Source: Rubrivivax sp. A210
GTDB taxonomy: Bacteria; Pseudomonadota; Gammaproteobacteria; Burkholderiales; Burkholderiaceae_C
Reading direction: 5' to 3'
Assembly: GCF_904426505.1 (NCBI RefSeq)
Contig: NZ_CAJGBN010000072.1
Location: 62,001 to 126,000 of the forward strand
DNA: 64,000 nucleotides
Shown here: positions 35,735-44,089 of the stretch, piece by piece
How the letters are laid out: every line of letters starts with the position of its first letter
How positions within the stretch are numbered: the stretch's first letter is position 1
The notes under the pieces: generated by a model
The model's database searches: none
Seen by the model: only the letters and a program-made list of their open reading frames with translations
What the model was told of the DNA's origin: nothing
Made by a program: the position numbers and the translations under genes

Positions 35735-35887
35735 ATGAATGAGCCACAGTCCCCGATGGTTACTGTTCCCGAGCAACTGCCGGCTTGGGAAACGCCGCAA
35801 TTGGTGATATCCGACGTGACTACAGCCACTCTTGCAGGACCGGGTCAAGGTCCCGATGGTCCTTTTGCGGGCTCGCTGGGCTCCTGA
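35735..35887 (+). CDS. candidate lasso-type RiPP precursor peptide
   Basis: This ORF encodes 50 aa. An in-frame TGA lies four codons before the ATG, so the start is firm; GAGGA is 10 nt upstream. Residues 1-33 read as a leader with W18, P21 and L23 in WETPQLV, matching the Y/W-x-x-P-x-L motif bound by RRE proteins, followed by ISDVTTATL. The likely core is Ala34 or Gly35 to Ser50 (GPGQGPDGPFAGSLGS). Asp41 could close an 8- or 7-residue lactam ring with Ala34 or Gly35. The C-terminal residue is Ser, the kind of residue phosphorylated by HprK-like kinases in paeninodin-type lassos. It follows the Asn-synthetase-like gene by 129 bp on the same strand. Too short for most gene callers; function is inferred. 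Confidence 0.6.
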   Translation: MNEPQSPMVTVPEQLPAWETPQLVISDVTTATLAGPGQGPDGPFAGSLGS

Positions 35888-35927
35888 GCCACCGTCGACG
35901 TAGTCACGGCCCCAGCCGCCATGGGGG

Positions 35928-35956
35928 GGCTCTGAACGGGCTTCCCGCTCAGAGCC
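35928..35956. terminator. bidirectional hairpin between the precursor gene and prsT copy 2
   Basis: GGCTCTGA and TCAGAGCC form an 8-bp stem around a 13-nt loop that contains an inner GGG/CCC pairing. It lies between two convergent genes and overlaps the prsT stop codon. There is no strong U-tract on either side. Confidence 0.45.
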
Positions 35957-38741
35957 GCTTCATCAGCCTGCCGACTTCCGCGTTGCCCGAGAACTTCGCG
36001 CCCAGCCCGTCCAGGTACTGCAGTTCTTTGCGCGCCAGTTCCTTGTCGCCGGCCTGAAGCGCGATCCTGGCCAGTCCCAGGCGCAGCAGGTTGTCCTTGG
36101 GTGACATCTCGACAGCACGCTGCTGCACGTCGAGCGCCGCCGCGAGCTTGCCTTCGGCCGCCAGCGTGGTGGCCAGGGTGTCCTGCAGCGGGGCGCTGTC
36201 GGGCTGCAACTCGACAGCACGCTGCGCGAACTCGCTCGCGCCCTTGCTCCCGATTTTGACCATTACCTCGGCCAAGTTGTTGAGCGCGAGCACGTCGTTG
36301 GGGTTAGCGGCCACCACGCGGCGAAGCCGCTTCTCCGCGCCTGCCGCGTCGCCGCGCGAAATGTCGACGTTGGCCTGCAGGTTCTCGAACGCGGCGTCCT
36401 TCGGGTGCTTGCCCATCCAGGCAGTGCCGAAGCGGTCGGCCTCGGCGGCGCGGCCGGTCGTCATCAGCAGGCCATAGAGCCGGCCCGCCAGTTCCGAGCT
36501 TTCGGTCTTGGCCAGGCCCTCGCGCAAGATCGCGGCCGCGGCGTCGTTGTCCTTTTGCTTGATGTGGAACTGCGACTCCAGGATATAGCCCAAGGGCTGC
36601 CTGGGGTTGGCGCGCGTGATGTTGGCAAGGCGGTTCAGCGCTGCCTTCTTGTCGCTGGAGCCCGCGACGATCTCGACCAGCGCCGCCTGCGCCGAAGCCA
36701 GGTTGGGGTTGAGGTCGAGCGCCTTGATGGTGGCGGATTCCGCTTGGTCGCGGCGGCCCGCCGCCAGGTAAAGCTCGGCCAGCCGCATATAGGGCTCGGG
36801 TGCATCCGGCAACGCGGTGGCCAGCTTGCGGAAGGTGGTGGCGGCCTGCTCGATGTCGCCGGTGCGCACCTGGGTCTGGCCCACAGCGTCCAGGATGCTG
36901 GCGTCCCAGGGTATCGCCGCCGCGGCCTCCTGTGCCGCCTGCAGCGCGTCCTTGTACTGACGTTGCCGCATCGCGTAGTCGATCTGGCGCAGGCGGGGCT
37001 CGGGCGCCGTAGGCGCCGCCGCGACGGCGTCGGCGTACAGCTTCTTGATCTCCGCCGCGTCAGGCTGGCTGTCGCGCGCCAGGTAAAAGGCCAGCGTCAT
37101 CAGGGCATAGGAGTTCCTGGGATCGGCCTTGACGCTGGCGCGCAGCCGGGCGATGGCCTGCGCCAGCTTGCCGTCCTTGATGTCGATGTCGGCCAGGCTG
37201 CTGACGGCGGCGAACATGGCCGGATCGGCCGCCAGCGCCTGCTCGAAGGATTTGCGGGCTGCGGCGAAGTCGCGCCGGGCCATGTGTACACGCCCCCGGA
37301 GTTCCATGTGCGCGGCCTTGCCCGGCTGCTTGGCGAGCATGGTGTCCAGCGTCGCGAGCGCGGCGTCGTACTCGCGGCGCTTCATGCGCGCCGTGAAGAT
37401 CAGCTCGTCCGCATAGGTGTCCTTGGACTTGGCCGACATCTGTTGCAGATCGGCCAGGGCCGCGCTGGTGTCCCCGCTGTTGAAGCGGGCCATCGCAGCG
37501 GCCGCGGTAAGCCGGTTGTTTTCCGGATCGAGCTGGGCGGCGCGCGTGAAGTAGCGCTCGGCCACCGCGTGTCGGCCCAGTCGCAGTTCGGCGTCGCCCG
37601 CGAGCGCGAGGGCGTCCGACCAGGGCTGCTCGGCGGCGAGCAGGGGCTTGAGCGTCTCGACAGCCTTGGCGTACTGGCCCTGCCGCACCTGCACTTCGGC
37701 CAGGTTGCGCCGCGCGCCAATGAGTGTGGGGTCGAGCAGCAGGGCCTTGTTCAGGTAGGCGGCCGCCTGTGAGACGGAGCCGAGCTGGGCCTCGACGGCG
37801 CCGCCCAGGGCCAGTGCGCCGCGGTTTTCGGGGAACACGCGCAGCAGCGATTGCACGAGATCGCGCGAGCGGGCGTATTGCTTGTCCAGGAACGCCAGCT
37901 GGGCATCGACCAGGATCGTGTAGGGGTGGCGAGGCTGGGCCTTGCGCAGCGCGTCGGCCGATGCCTTGGCACCAGCGAAATCGCGTTGGCGCATCTGCAG
38001 GCTGATGAGCGCGGCGTGGGCGGCGATATAAGCCGGTTCCACCGCCAGCGCCTTGCGGTAGCAGGTTTCGGCCCCCTTGAAGTCGTTCTTGGCCGCGGAC
38101 AGGATTTCGCCGCGGAACAGCCATGCGTCGTGGCGCTTGTCGTCGCGTGCGAGCACCCCGTCGACGATCACGGTGGCCTCGTCGAACTTGCCGGCGCCGG
38201 CAAGCACGCGGGCGCGCAGGATGAGAGCTGGGTTGTAGTCGGGTACGGCCGCCAGCGAAGCGGCGATCGCCGTCTCGGTGCGCGGACGGTCGCCCAACGC
38301 GCCCCAGGCCATGGCGACGTTGGCCTTGAGGGCCGCCTGGGCCGCAGGCTCGTCCAGCTTTACATCGCCGTAGCTGGAGACCAGCCGCTTGTGGTCACCG
38401 GAAAGCACCAGCGCCCGCGTCAGCGAGGGCAAGACCGTGGCCTTGGGCGCGTTCTCGGCAAGCGCCTTGCCGAACTCGGAGATGGACGCCTCGATCTCGC
38501 CCACCTCCAGCAGCGATTCGCCCAGCAGCATCCGCGCTTCGACGTTGCCCGGATTGGATTGCAACGCCGACTTGAACTTGATGATGGCCGCAGCGTGCTC
38601 TTTCTTGGCGGCAAACTCCTTGCCAGAGGAGATCAGCGCCTGCGGCGAATTCGCCTGGCAGGCCGCCAGTGCCAGTACGGCGCCCATCAGCGCGCCCGCA
38701 AGTCGGCTCCGGTGCAGGAAGTTCGGTGTCGGCATGTCCAT
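35949..38741 (-). CDS. prsT: XrtA/PEP-CTERM system TPR-repeat lipoprotein PrsT (copy 2)
   Basis: The 930 aa product has a lipoprotein signal (GALMGAVLALAAC, Cys near residue 27) and then continuous tetratricopeptide repeats (for example SGKEFAAKKEHAAAIIKFKS and ALQSNPGNVEARMLLGESLL at the N-terminus). It is similar in plan and length to copy 1 but differs clearly in sequence, so it is an old duplication rather than a recent one. It is divergent from the export operon across a 422-bp region. The ATG at 38741 is used; a second ATG two codons in (38735) is possible. The C-terminus (KELARKELQYLDGLGAKFSG) is closely like the end of copy 1. Confidence 0.88.
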   Translation of the reverse strand: MDMPTPNFLHRSRLAGALMGAVLALAACQANSPQALISSGKEFAAKKEHAAAIIKFKSALQSNPGNVEARMLLGESLLEVGEIEASISEFGKALAENAPKATVLPSLTRALVLSGDHKRLVSSYGDVKLDEPAAQAALKANVAMAWGALGDRPRTETAIAASLAAVPDYNPALILRARVLAGAGKFDEATVIVDGVLARDDKRHDAWLFRGEILSAAKNDFKGAETCYRKALAVEPAYIAAHAALISLQMRQRDFAGAKASADALRKAQPRHPYTILVDAQLAFLDKQYARSRDLVQSLLRVFPENRGALALGGAVEAQLGSVSQAAAYLNKALLLDPTLIGARRNLAEVQVRQGQYAKAVETLKPLLAAEQPWSDALALAGDAELRLGRHAVAERYFTRAAQLDPENNRLTAAAAMARFNSGDTSAALADLQQMSAKSKDTYADELIFTARMKRREYDAALATLDTMLAKQPGKAAHMELRGRVHMARRDFAAARKSFEQALAADPAMFAAVSSLADIDIKDGKLAQAIARLRASVKADPRNSYALMTLAFYLARDSQPDAAEIKKLYADAVAAAPTAPEPRLRQIDYAMRQRQYKDALQAAQEAAAAIPWDASILDAVGQTQVRTGDIEQAATTFRKLATALPDAPEPYMRLAELYLAAGRRDQAESATIKALDLNPNLASAQAALVEIVAGSSDKKAALNRLANITRANPRQPLGYILESQFHIKQKDNDAAAAILREGLAKTESSELAGRLYGLLMTTGRAAEADRFGTAWMGKHPKDAAFENLQANVDISRGDAAGAEKRLRRVVAANPNDVLALNNLAEVMVKIGSKGASEFAQRAVELQPDSAPLQDTLATTLAAEGKLAAALDVQQRAVEMSPKDNLLRLGLARIALQAGDKELARKELQYLDGLGAKFSGNAEVGRLMKRL

Positions 38742-39163
38742 GCGGCTTTCAGGTGGCAATTTCAGCACCCTTGCCTTGTCACAAGAATGCCACGGCCGGA
38801 ACCCTGGGGCGGGCGGCACCCGAGTATCACCGAATGGCTGGGCCGCATCCGGCGGCCCGCCCCCCAAGGCTGGGGATCGGGAACATGCTGCCGCCGAGGA
38901 CGCCGGGCCCGGAACTGCCTTCCAATCCGACCGGAGGCCGGCACTGCCCGCCTCCGTGCAATGGTGCCGGCGGTGCCCGTTAAAAAATGGGCGCAGCCCG
39001 CCGCGAGTCAAGCTGCCCCGGATGGCGGCGTCAACAACCTGTGCCATCATCATTCGCTGTGGACCCGGCACTGCAAACGCCTGTGGCGGGGCCTTTGCAC
39101 GTCCGGGCGCGTCTTCTCCCGGCCGGGGTCGCCGCTTTCGTCTTTTGATCACAGGAGTCTGAA
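38742..39163. other. 422-bp divergent promoter region between prsT copy 2 and the export operon
   Basis: No gene is seen. A sigma-54-like -24/-12 element lies at 39083-39099 on the plus strand. A weaker one, CCGGCACTGCAAACGCC (39065-39081), overlaps its upstream side. No good minus-strand promoter was recognised for prsT, and no palindrome like that at 32308 was found. Confidence 0.55.
39083..39099 (+). promoter_or_regulatory. sigma-54-like promoter of the export operon
   Basis: GTGGCGGGGCCTTTGCA matches TGGC-N8-TTGCA with the correct GG-to-GC spacing; two bases of the -24 box (CAC to CGG) differ. The predicted start is about 39111, 53 nt before the TTG start of the exporter gene. With PrsR nearby, control by the same system is likely. 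Confidence 0.5.
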
Positions 39164-39799
39164 TTGACAAGCAACCGCTCAACCCTGATCGGCCGCCTCG
39201 GCGCCGGCGTGCTCTTGGTGCTGGCCAGCTTGTTCGCCGGCTGTGCCGTGGGCACCGCCGGCCTGCCGCCGGCCCCCGCTTCCGCCGCCTCGGCGGACTA
39301 CAGCTACGTGATCGGCGCCGGCGACAACCTCAACATCACGGTCTGGCGCAACCCGGACCTGTCGATGGCGGTGCCGGTGCGACCCGACGGCAAGATCTCG
39401 GCACCGCTGGTCGACGAACTGGTGGTGCAGGGCAAGACCTCGGTCGAGGTGGCGCGCGACGTCGAGAAGAAGCTGGCCACCTATGTGCGCGACCCCATCG
39501 TCACGGTCATCGTGACCAGCTTCGTCGGCCCTTACAGCGAGCAGATCCGCGTCGTCGGCGAGGCCGCCAAGCCGCAGTTCCTGCCTTTCAAGCAGAAGAT
39601 GACGCTGCTCGACGTGATGATTGCCGTCGGCGGCCTGACCGATTTCGCCAACGGCAACGGCGCCACCATCCTGCGCACGTCCGAGGGCAACAAGCAGTAT
39701 TCGGTGCGCCTGCGCGACCTGCTCAAGCGCGGCGACGTCTCGGCCAACGTCGAGATGCGTCCGGGCGACATCATCGTCATTCCGCAAAGCCTGTTCTGA
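39164..39799 (+). CDS. epsE: XrtA-associated polysaccharide export lipoprotein (Wza/EpsE-like)
   Basis: The 211 aa product starts with TTG, with CAGGAG 8 nt upstream. It has a lipoprotein signal (LGAGVLLVLASLFAGC, Cys near residue 27), a polysaccharide export (Poly_export) domain with YSYVIGAGDNLNITVWRNPD and VRPDGKISAPLVDELVVQGK, and a SLBB domain (about 125-211; VVGEAAKPQFLPFKQKMTLL), ending MRPGDIIVIPQSLF. It is shorter than E. coli Wza, as is usual in exosortase A clusters. It forms the outer-membrane exit for the exopolysaccharide and is the first gene of the long plus-strand operon. Confidence 0.9.
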   Translation: MTSNRSTLIGRLGAGVLLVLASLFAGCAVGTAGLPPAPASAASADYSYVIGAGDNLNITVWRNPDLSMAVPVRPDGKISAPLVDELVVQGKTSVEVARDVEKKLATYVRDPIVTVIVTSFVGPYSEQIRVVGEAAKPQFLPFKQKMTLLDVMIAVGGLTDFANGNGATILRTSEGNKQYSVRLRDLLKRGDVSANVEMRPGDIIVIPQSLF

Positions 39800-39845
39800 G
39801 GCCCGGCGCCTTCAATCCCTCCAGCGGAAACCGATTACCCTGCCC

Positions 39846-41444
39846 ATGGAAGAGATCGTCAAGCAGATACTGGCCGTCGTCAGCGGCATGTGGAAGTTCC
39901 GCTGGCACGGGCTCGTCACCGCCTGGGTGGTGGCACTGATCGGCGTGATCGTCGTCTTCCGCATACCCGATCAGTACGAGGCCTCGGCGCGCATCTTCGT
40001 CGACACCGACTCCATCCTCAAGCCGCTGATGTCGGGCCTGGCGGTGCAGCCCAATGTCGAGCAGCAGATCGGCATGCTCAGCCGCACGCTGATCAGCCGG
40101 CCCAACATCGAGAAGCTGATCCGCATGGCCGACCTCGACCTCAAGAGCGAGGGCCGCGGCGAACAGGACATCCTGGTCGACAAGCTGATCAAGGCGATCG
40201 AGATCCGCACCACCGGCGGCATCAACCTGTACTCGCTGGCCTACCGCGACGCCGACCAGGAGAAGGCCAAGCGCGTGATCCAGTCGCTGGTGTCGATCTT
40301 CGTCGAGTCGGGCCTGGGCGCCAGCCGCAAGGACACCGATTCGGCCAAGACTTTCCTGGGCGAGCAGATCAAGAGCTTCGAGACCAAGCTGCAGGAGGCC
40401 GAAGGCCGGCTCAAGGAGTTCCGCCTGCGCAATGCCGAGATGCAAAGCGCCGACGGCAAGGACGCCGCCTCGCGCCTGGCCGAGATCAACGGCCAGCTCG
40501 AGGCCGCGCGGCTGCAGTTGCGCGAGGCCGAGAACTCGCGTGACGCCGCCAAACAGCAGTTGCAGGCCGAGCGCTCGCAGGCGGGGAGCACCGCCACCCA
40601 GAGCCTGCTGCAGGAATCGGCGATCTCGGTTTCCACGCCCGAAATCGACGGCCGCATCGACGCCCTCAAGCGCAATCTCGACGCCCTGCTGCAGCGCTAC
40701 ACCGAGCAGCACCCCGACGTCCAATCGGGCCGCAAGCTGCTCAAGGATCTCGAGGAGCAGAAGCGCAAGGAGATGATCGAGCTGCGCAAGGCCGCGATGG
40801 CCACCGCCAGTGTCAGTCCGGCCGGGGGCGGCGCCACTGGCGGCGGCAGCCTGGCGGCGCAGGAACTCAACCGCATGCTGGCCAGCTCCGAGGTGACGGT
40901 GGCCGCGCTCAGGGCGCGCGTGTCCGAGTACTCGGGCCGCCTGACGCAGGCGCGCGCCTCGCTCAAGAACGCACCGCAGATCGAGGCCGAGGCGGCCCAG
41001 CTCAACCGCGACTACGCCATCACCAAGAAGAACTACGAAGACCTGGTGGCGCGGCGCCAGTCGGCGGTGATGTCGGGCGAGCTCGATGTGGCCTCCGGCA
41101 TGGCCGAGTTCCGCCTCATCGATCCGCCGCGTGTCTCGCCGCGGCCGGTGTCGCCCAACCGGCTGCTGCTGGTGCCCGTGGTCCTGCTCGCCGCGCTCGG
41201 CGTCGGCGCCGCCGCGGCCTTTGCCGGCAGCCAGCTGCGGCCGACCTTCAGCGACGCCAACGAGTTGCGCACCAAGACCGGCCTGCCGCTGCTGGGCGTG
41301 GTGACGCTGGTGATGAGCGACGCCGACCGCCGCCTCGAGCGCATGCGCCTGATCCGTTTCGTCTCTGCCTCCGGCAGCCTGATCGGGCTTTTCGCGGCCG
41401 GCCTGATCCTCATGTCCCTGATGGGGCGCTACGCGGTGGTATGA
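39846..41444 (+). CDS. epsF: XrtA system polysaccharide chain length determinant (Wzz family)
   Basis: The 532 aa product has an N-terminal membrane segment (about 17-38), a Wzz domain (about 10-110), a long periplasmic coiled coil (about 170-270 and 310-400; many Glu/Ala/Gln/Arg heptads), the GNVR-like C-terminal region and two membrane segments near the end (about 440-465 and 500-522). This is the TIGR03007 pattern. It controls chain length and couples to the cytosolic tyrosine kinase encoded next. It lacks the fused kinase domain found in Wzc, so the BY-kinase is separate. The spacing to the exporter gene is 46 bp. Confidence 0.9.
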   Translation: MEEIVKQILAVVSGMWKFRWHGLVTAWVVALIGVIVVFRIPDQYEASARIFVDTDSILKPLMSGLAVQPNVEQQIGMLSRTLISRPNIEKLIRMADLDLKSEGRGEQDILVDKLIKAIEIRTTGGINLYSLAYRDADQEKAKRVIQSLVSIFVESGLGASRKDTDSAKTFLGEQIKSFETKLQEAEGRLKEFRLRNAEMQSADGKDAASRLAEINGQLEAARLQLREAENSRDAAKQQLQAERSQAGSTATQSLLQESAISVSTPEIDGRIDALKRNLDALLQRYTEQHPDVQSGRKLLKDLEEQKRKEMIELRKAAMATASVSPAGGGATGGGSLAAQELNRMLASSEVTVAALRARVSEYSGRLTQARASLKNAPQIEAEAAQLNRDYAITKKNYEDLVARRQSAVMSGELDVASGMAEFRLIDPPRVSPRPVSPNRLLLVPVVLLAALGVGAAAAFAGSQLRPTFSDANELRTKTGLPLLGVVTLVMSDADRRLERMRLIRFVSASGSLIGLFAAGLILMSLMGRYAVV

Positions 41445-41448
41445 AGCG

Positions 41449-42477
41449 ATGACCAGCTTGATCGAACAGGCGGCGCAGCGGCTCGAGCAGCTGCGCCAGG
41501 CCGGTGTGGTGCTGCCCGAGTTCGACGAACCGCAGCCCTTCGGCCAGCCGCCGGCTCCGCCCGCACCCGCCGCGCCCCATGTCCATGCCGCACCGCCTCC
41601 GCCGCCGCAGCAGCAGGCCGCGGTCGTGGCCGCCGAGGCCGCGTTCGAGGTGGATCTGCCGCTGGATGCCATGGCGGCCTCGTCCAAGCGTGTCGAGATC
41701 GACCTCGAGACGCTGAACAAGGCCGGCATCGTGACGCCGGCCTCGCCGCGCTCGCACCTGGCCGACCAGTACCGCGTGCTCAAGAGGCCGCTGATCGCCA
41801 ACGCCATCGCCAAGGGCGCGGCGGCCGTGACCCACGGCAACCTGATCATGGTCACCAGCGCGGTGGCCGGCGAGGGCAAGAGCTTCACCTCGATCAACCT
41901 GGCGATGAGCATCGCCGCCGAGCTCGACCACACCGTGATGCTGGTCGACGCCGACGTGGCGCGGCCTTCGGTGCTGCGCGTGCTGGGCCTGCCACCGGCG
42001 CCGGGCCTGCTCGACCTGCTCGAGGGCAAGGCCGAGATGGCCGACGTGCTGCTGCGCACCAACATCGACAAGCTCACCATCCTGCCCAGCGGTTCGCCCC
42101 ACCCCAAGGCGACCGAGCTGCTGGCCAGTGCCTCGATGCAGGCCCTGCTCGATGACATGGCCACGCGCTACCCTGACCGCATCATCCTCTTCGATTCGCC
42201 GCCGCTGCTGCTGACCACCGAGTCGCGCGTGCTGGCCGGCCACATGGGCCAGATCGTCGTCGTGGTACACGCCGGCAGCACGCTGCAGGCCACCGTGCAG
42301 CAGGCGCTGGCCACCATCGAGAGCTGCCCGCTCAAGCTGATGGTGCTCAACAAGGCGCGCAGCGGTGCCCAGGGCGCCTATGGCGGCCATGGCTACGGTT
42401 ATGGCTATGGCTACGGTTATGGCTATGGCGAAGGCCAGGACGCGCCCGCGCCGGGCGCCGAGCCTACGCGCCCCTAG
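41449..42477 (+). CDS. XrtA-associated tyrosine autokinase (BY-kinase)
   Basis: The 342 aa cytosolic kinase has a Pro-rich N-terminal part (about 20-75), then a ParA/Wzc-like ATPase domain with Walker A AVAGEGKSFTSINLAMS (Lys144), Walker A' MLVDADVARPSVLRVLGL and Walker B IILFDSPPLLLTTESRVLAG. The C-terminus is a tyrosine cluster made of six Gly-Tyr units (42391-42426), the likely autophosphorylation site. It matches the TIGR03018 family, works with the separate Wzz protein encoded 4 nt upstream, and is thought to cycle phosphorylation to control polymer length. Confidence 0.92.
   Translation: MTSLIEQAAQRLEQLRQAGVVLPEFDEPQPFGQPPAPPAPAAPHVHAAPPPPPQQQAAVVAAEAAFEVDLPLDAMAASSKRVEIDLETLNKAGIVTPASPRSHLADQYRVLKRPLIANAIAKGAAAVTHGNLIMVTSAVAGEGKSFTSINLAMSIAAELDHTVMLVDADVARPSVLRVLGLPPAPGLLDLLEGKAEMADVLLRTNIDKLTILPSGSPHPKATELLASASMQALLDDMATRYPDRIILFDSPPLLLTTESRVLAGHMGQIVVVVHAGSTLQATVQQALATIESCPLKLMVLNKARSGAQGAYGGHGYGYGYGYGYGYGEGQDAPAPGAEPTRP
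42391..42426 (+). repeat. Gly-Tyr codon repeat in the BY-kinase tail
   Basis: Six tandem GGY-TAY units encode (Gly-Tyr)6 near the C-terminus. The repeat mixes TAC/TAT and GGC/GGT, so it is not a recent perfect expansion, but it could vary in length between strains. Confidence 0.85.
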
Positions 42478-42492
42478 CCGCCCGTGCGCGCC

Positions 42493-44004
42493 ATGCCCCC
42501 GTCCCGCAACGTTCGTGTCCGCGCCCTTGCCCTCGGCGCGGCGCTGGCCTGCCTGGCCGGCGCGTCGGCCCGGGCCCAGGAGGCCGCGCGCACCCTTGCG
42601 CTCACGCCGCAGTTCGCGGCCTCGGGCATCTTCACCGAGACGCGCAACAGCCCGCGCCAGAACGGCACCGAGCTCACCACCCGGCTGAGCCCGGGCTTCA
42701 CGCTCAACAGCCGCAGCGGCCGTGTCCAGGGCTCGCTGAACTACACCCTCAACGCGCTGTTCCGCTCGGGCAGCGACGAGGCGCGTGAAATCCAGAACAG
42801 CCTGGCCGCCACCTTCACCGCCGAGGCCATCGAGCGCTGGCTCTTCATCGATGCGCGCTCCACCATCTCGCAGCAATCGATCTCGGCCCACGGCCAGCAG
42901 ACCCTGGCCGACAGCGCGCGTGCCAATGCCAACCGCGCCGAGGTCGGCACGGCCAGCCTCTCGCCGTATGTACGCGGCATGCTGGGTCCGTCGGTCAACT
43001 ACGAAGTGCGCCTGGACGCCAGCGTCAACGAGACCAAGGGTTCGTCGGAAAACGATGCCACCACGCTGGGCGGTTCGGTGTCGCTCGCCTCGGCCACCCA
43101 GGGCCGCCTGGGCTGGGCGCTGGCGCTGACGCAGCAGAACGTCGACTACAAGACCGGCCGCGCCACCGCCAACGAGCGCGCCAACCTGACGCTGAACTAC
43201 CGGCCCGACCCCGACCTGCAGCTCAATCTCAGCGGCGGCCAGGAAGCTACCGATGTGCTGGCCCAGGACAGCCAGCGCTACGGCAACTGGGGCCTGGGCG
43301 CACGCTGGACGCCGACCGAGCGCACCAGCCTGCGCCTGCAGTCGGACCGGCGCTATTTCGGCCGCTCGCACGTCTACGCCTTCGAGCACCGCATGGCGCG
43401 CTCGTCCTTCGCCTACAGCGACACGCGCGACAGCACTGGCGGCAGCGGTCCGCGCGGCGTCGGCCAGCCCGTCACGCTCTACCAGCAGCTGTATGCGCAG
43501 TTCGGGCCGACCCAGCCCGACCCCGTGCTGCGCGACCAGGCGGTGCTCGACGCCCTGCGCCTGCTGAGCCGCGACCGCAACGAGATCGTGCAGGGCGGCC
43601 TGCTCAACTCGGCGGTCAGCCTGCAGCGGCGGCAGGATCTGTCCTTCACCTGGACCGGCCTGCGGGCGAGCTTCAATGTCCAGGGTTTCGCGTCGCGCAC
43701 GCGCGTGCTCGATACGCTGGGCGGCAATCCGGACACGGGCAGCACGCGCCTGTTCGGCTACACCGGCACGCTGTCGTACCGCCTCACGCCCACCACCTCG
43801 GTCAACTTCATAGGCTCGCGCCAGAGCACGGCGGCCACCGATGTGCTGGCGGGCAATGTGCTCAAGTCGGTCAGCCTGGGCCTCACGGCCCAACCCTGGC
43901 GGACTGTCGGCGCCTCGCTGCTGGCGCGCTATGCGGTCTTCAACAGCGCGACCGATCCGTATCGCGAAACCAGCGTGACCGGCACGCTCAACCTGCGGTT
44001 CTGA
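42493..44004 (+). CDS. TIGR03016-like XrtA-associated outer membrane beta-barrel protein
   Basis: The product of about 503 aa has a signal peptide (about 1-29, LALGAALACLAGASARA/Q) and then alternating beta strands typical of an outer-membrane barrel, ending in an aromatic C-terminal residue (SVTGTLNLRF). It matches by position and pattern the outer-membrane family recalled as TIGR03016, found only with exosortase A loci. A GTG at 42484 is an alternative start with equal support; no Shine-Dalgarno is clear for either. It probably works with the Wza-like exporter or in anchoring the polymer. The role is not established. Confidence 0.82.
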   Translation: MPPSRNVRVRALALGAALACLAGASARAQEAARTLALTPQFAASGIFTETRNSPRQNGTELTTRLSPGFTLNSRSGRVQGSLNYTLNALFRSGSDEAREIQNSLAATFTAEAIERWLFIDARSTISQQSISAHGQQTLADSARANANRAEVGTASLSPYVRGMLGPSVNYEVRLDASVNETKGSSENDATTLGGSVSLASATQGRLGWALALTQQNVDYKTGRATANERANLTLNYRPDPDLQLNLSGGQEATDVLAQDSQRYGNWGLGARWTPTERTSLRLQSDRRYFGRSHVYAFEHRMARSSFAYSDTRDSTGGSGPRGVGQPVTLYQQLYAQFGPTQPDPVLRDQAVLDALRLLSRDRNEIVQGGLLNSAVSLQRRQDLSFTWTGLRASFNVQGFASRTRVLDTLGGNPDTGSTRLFGYTGTLSYRLTPTTSVNFIGSRQSTAATDVLAGNVLKSVSLGLTAQPWRTVGASLLARYAVFNSATDPYRETSVTGTLNLRF

Positions 44005-44089
44005 CGCATGGACAGCAGCCGCCTTCATCCTTCCCCGGCCCCTTCGGGGCGTCTGGCAACGCGCCTTCGGTCGCGCGGGGGGTACTGAC

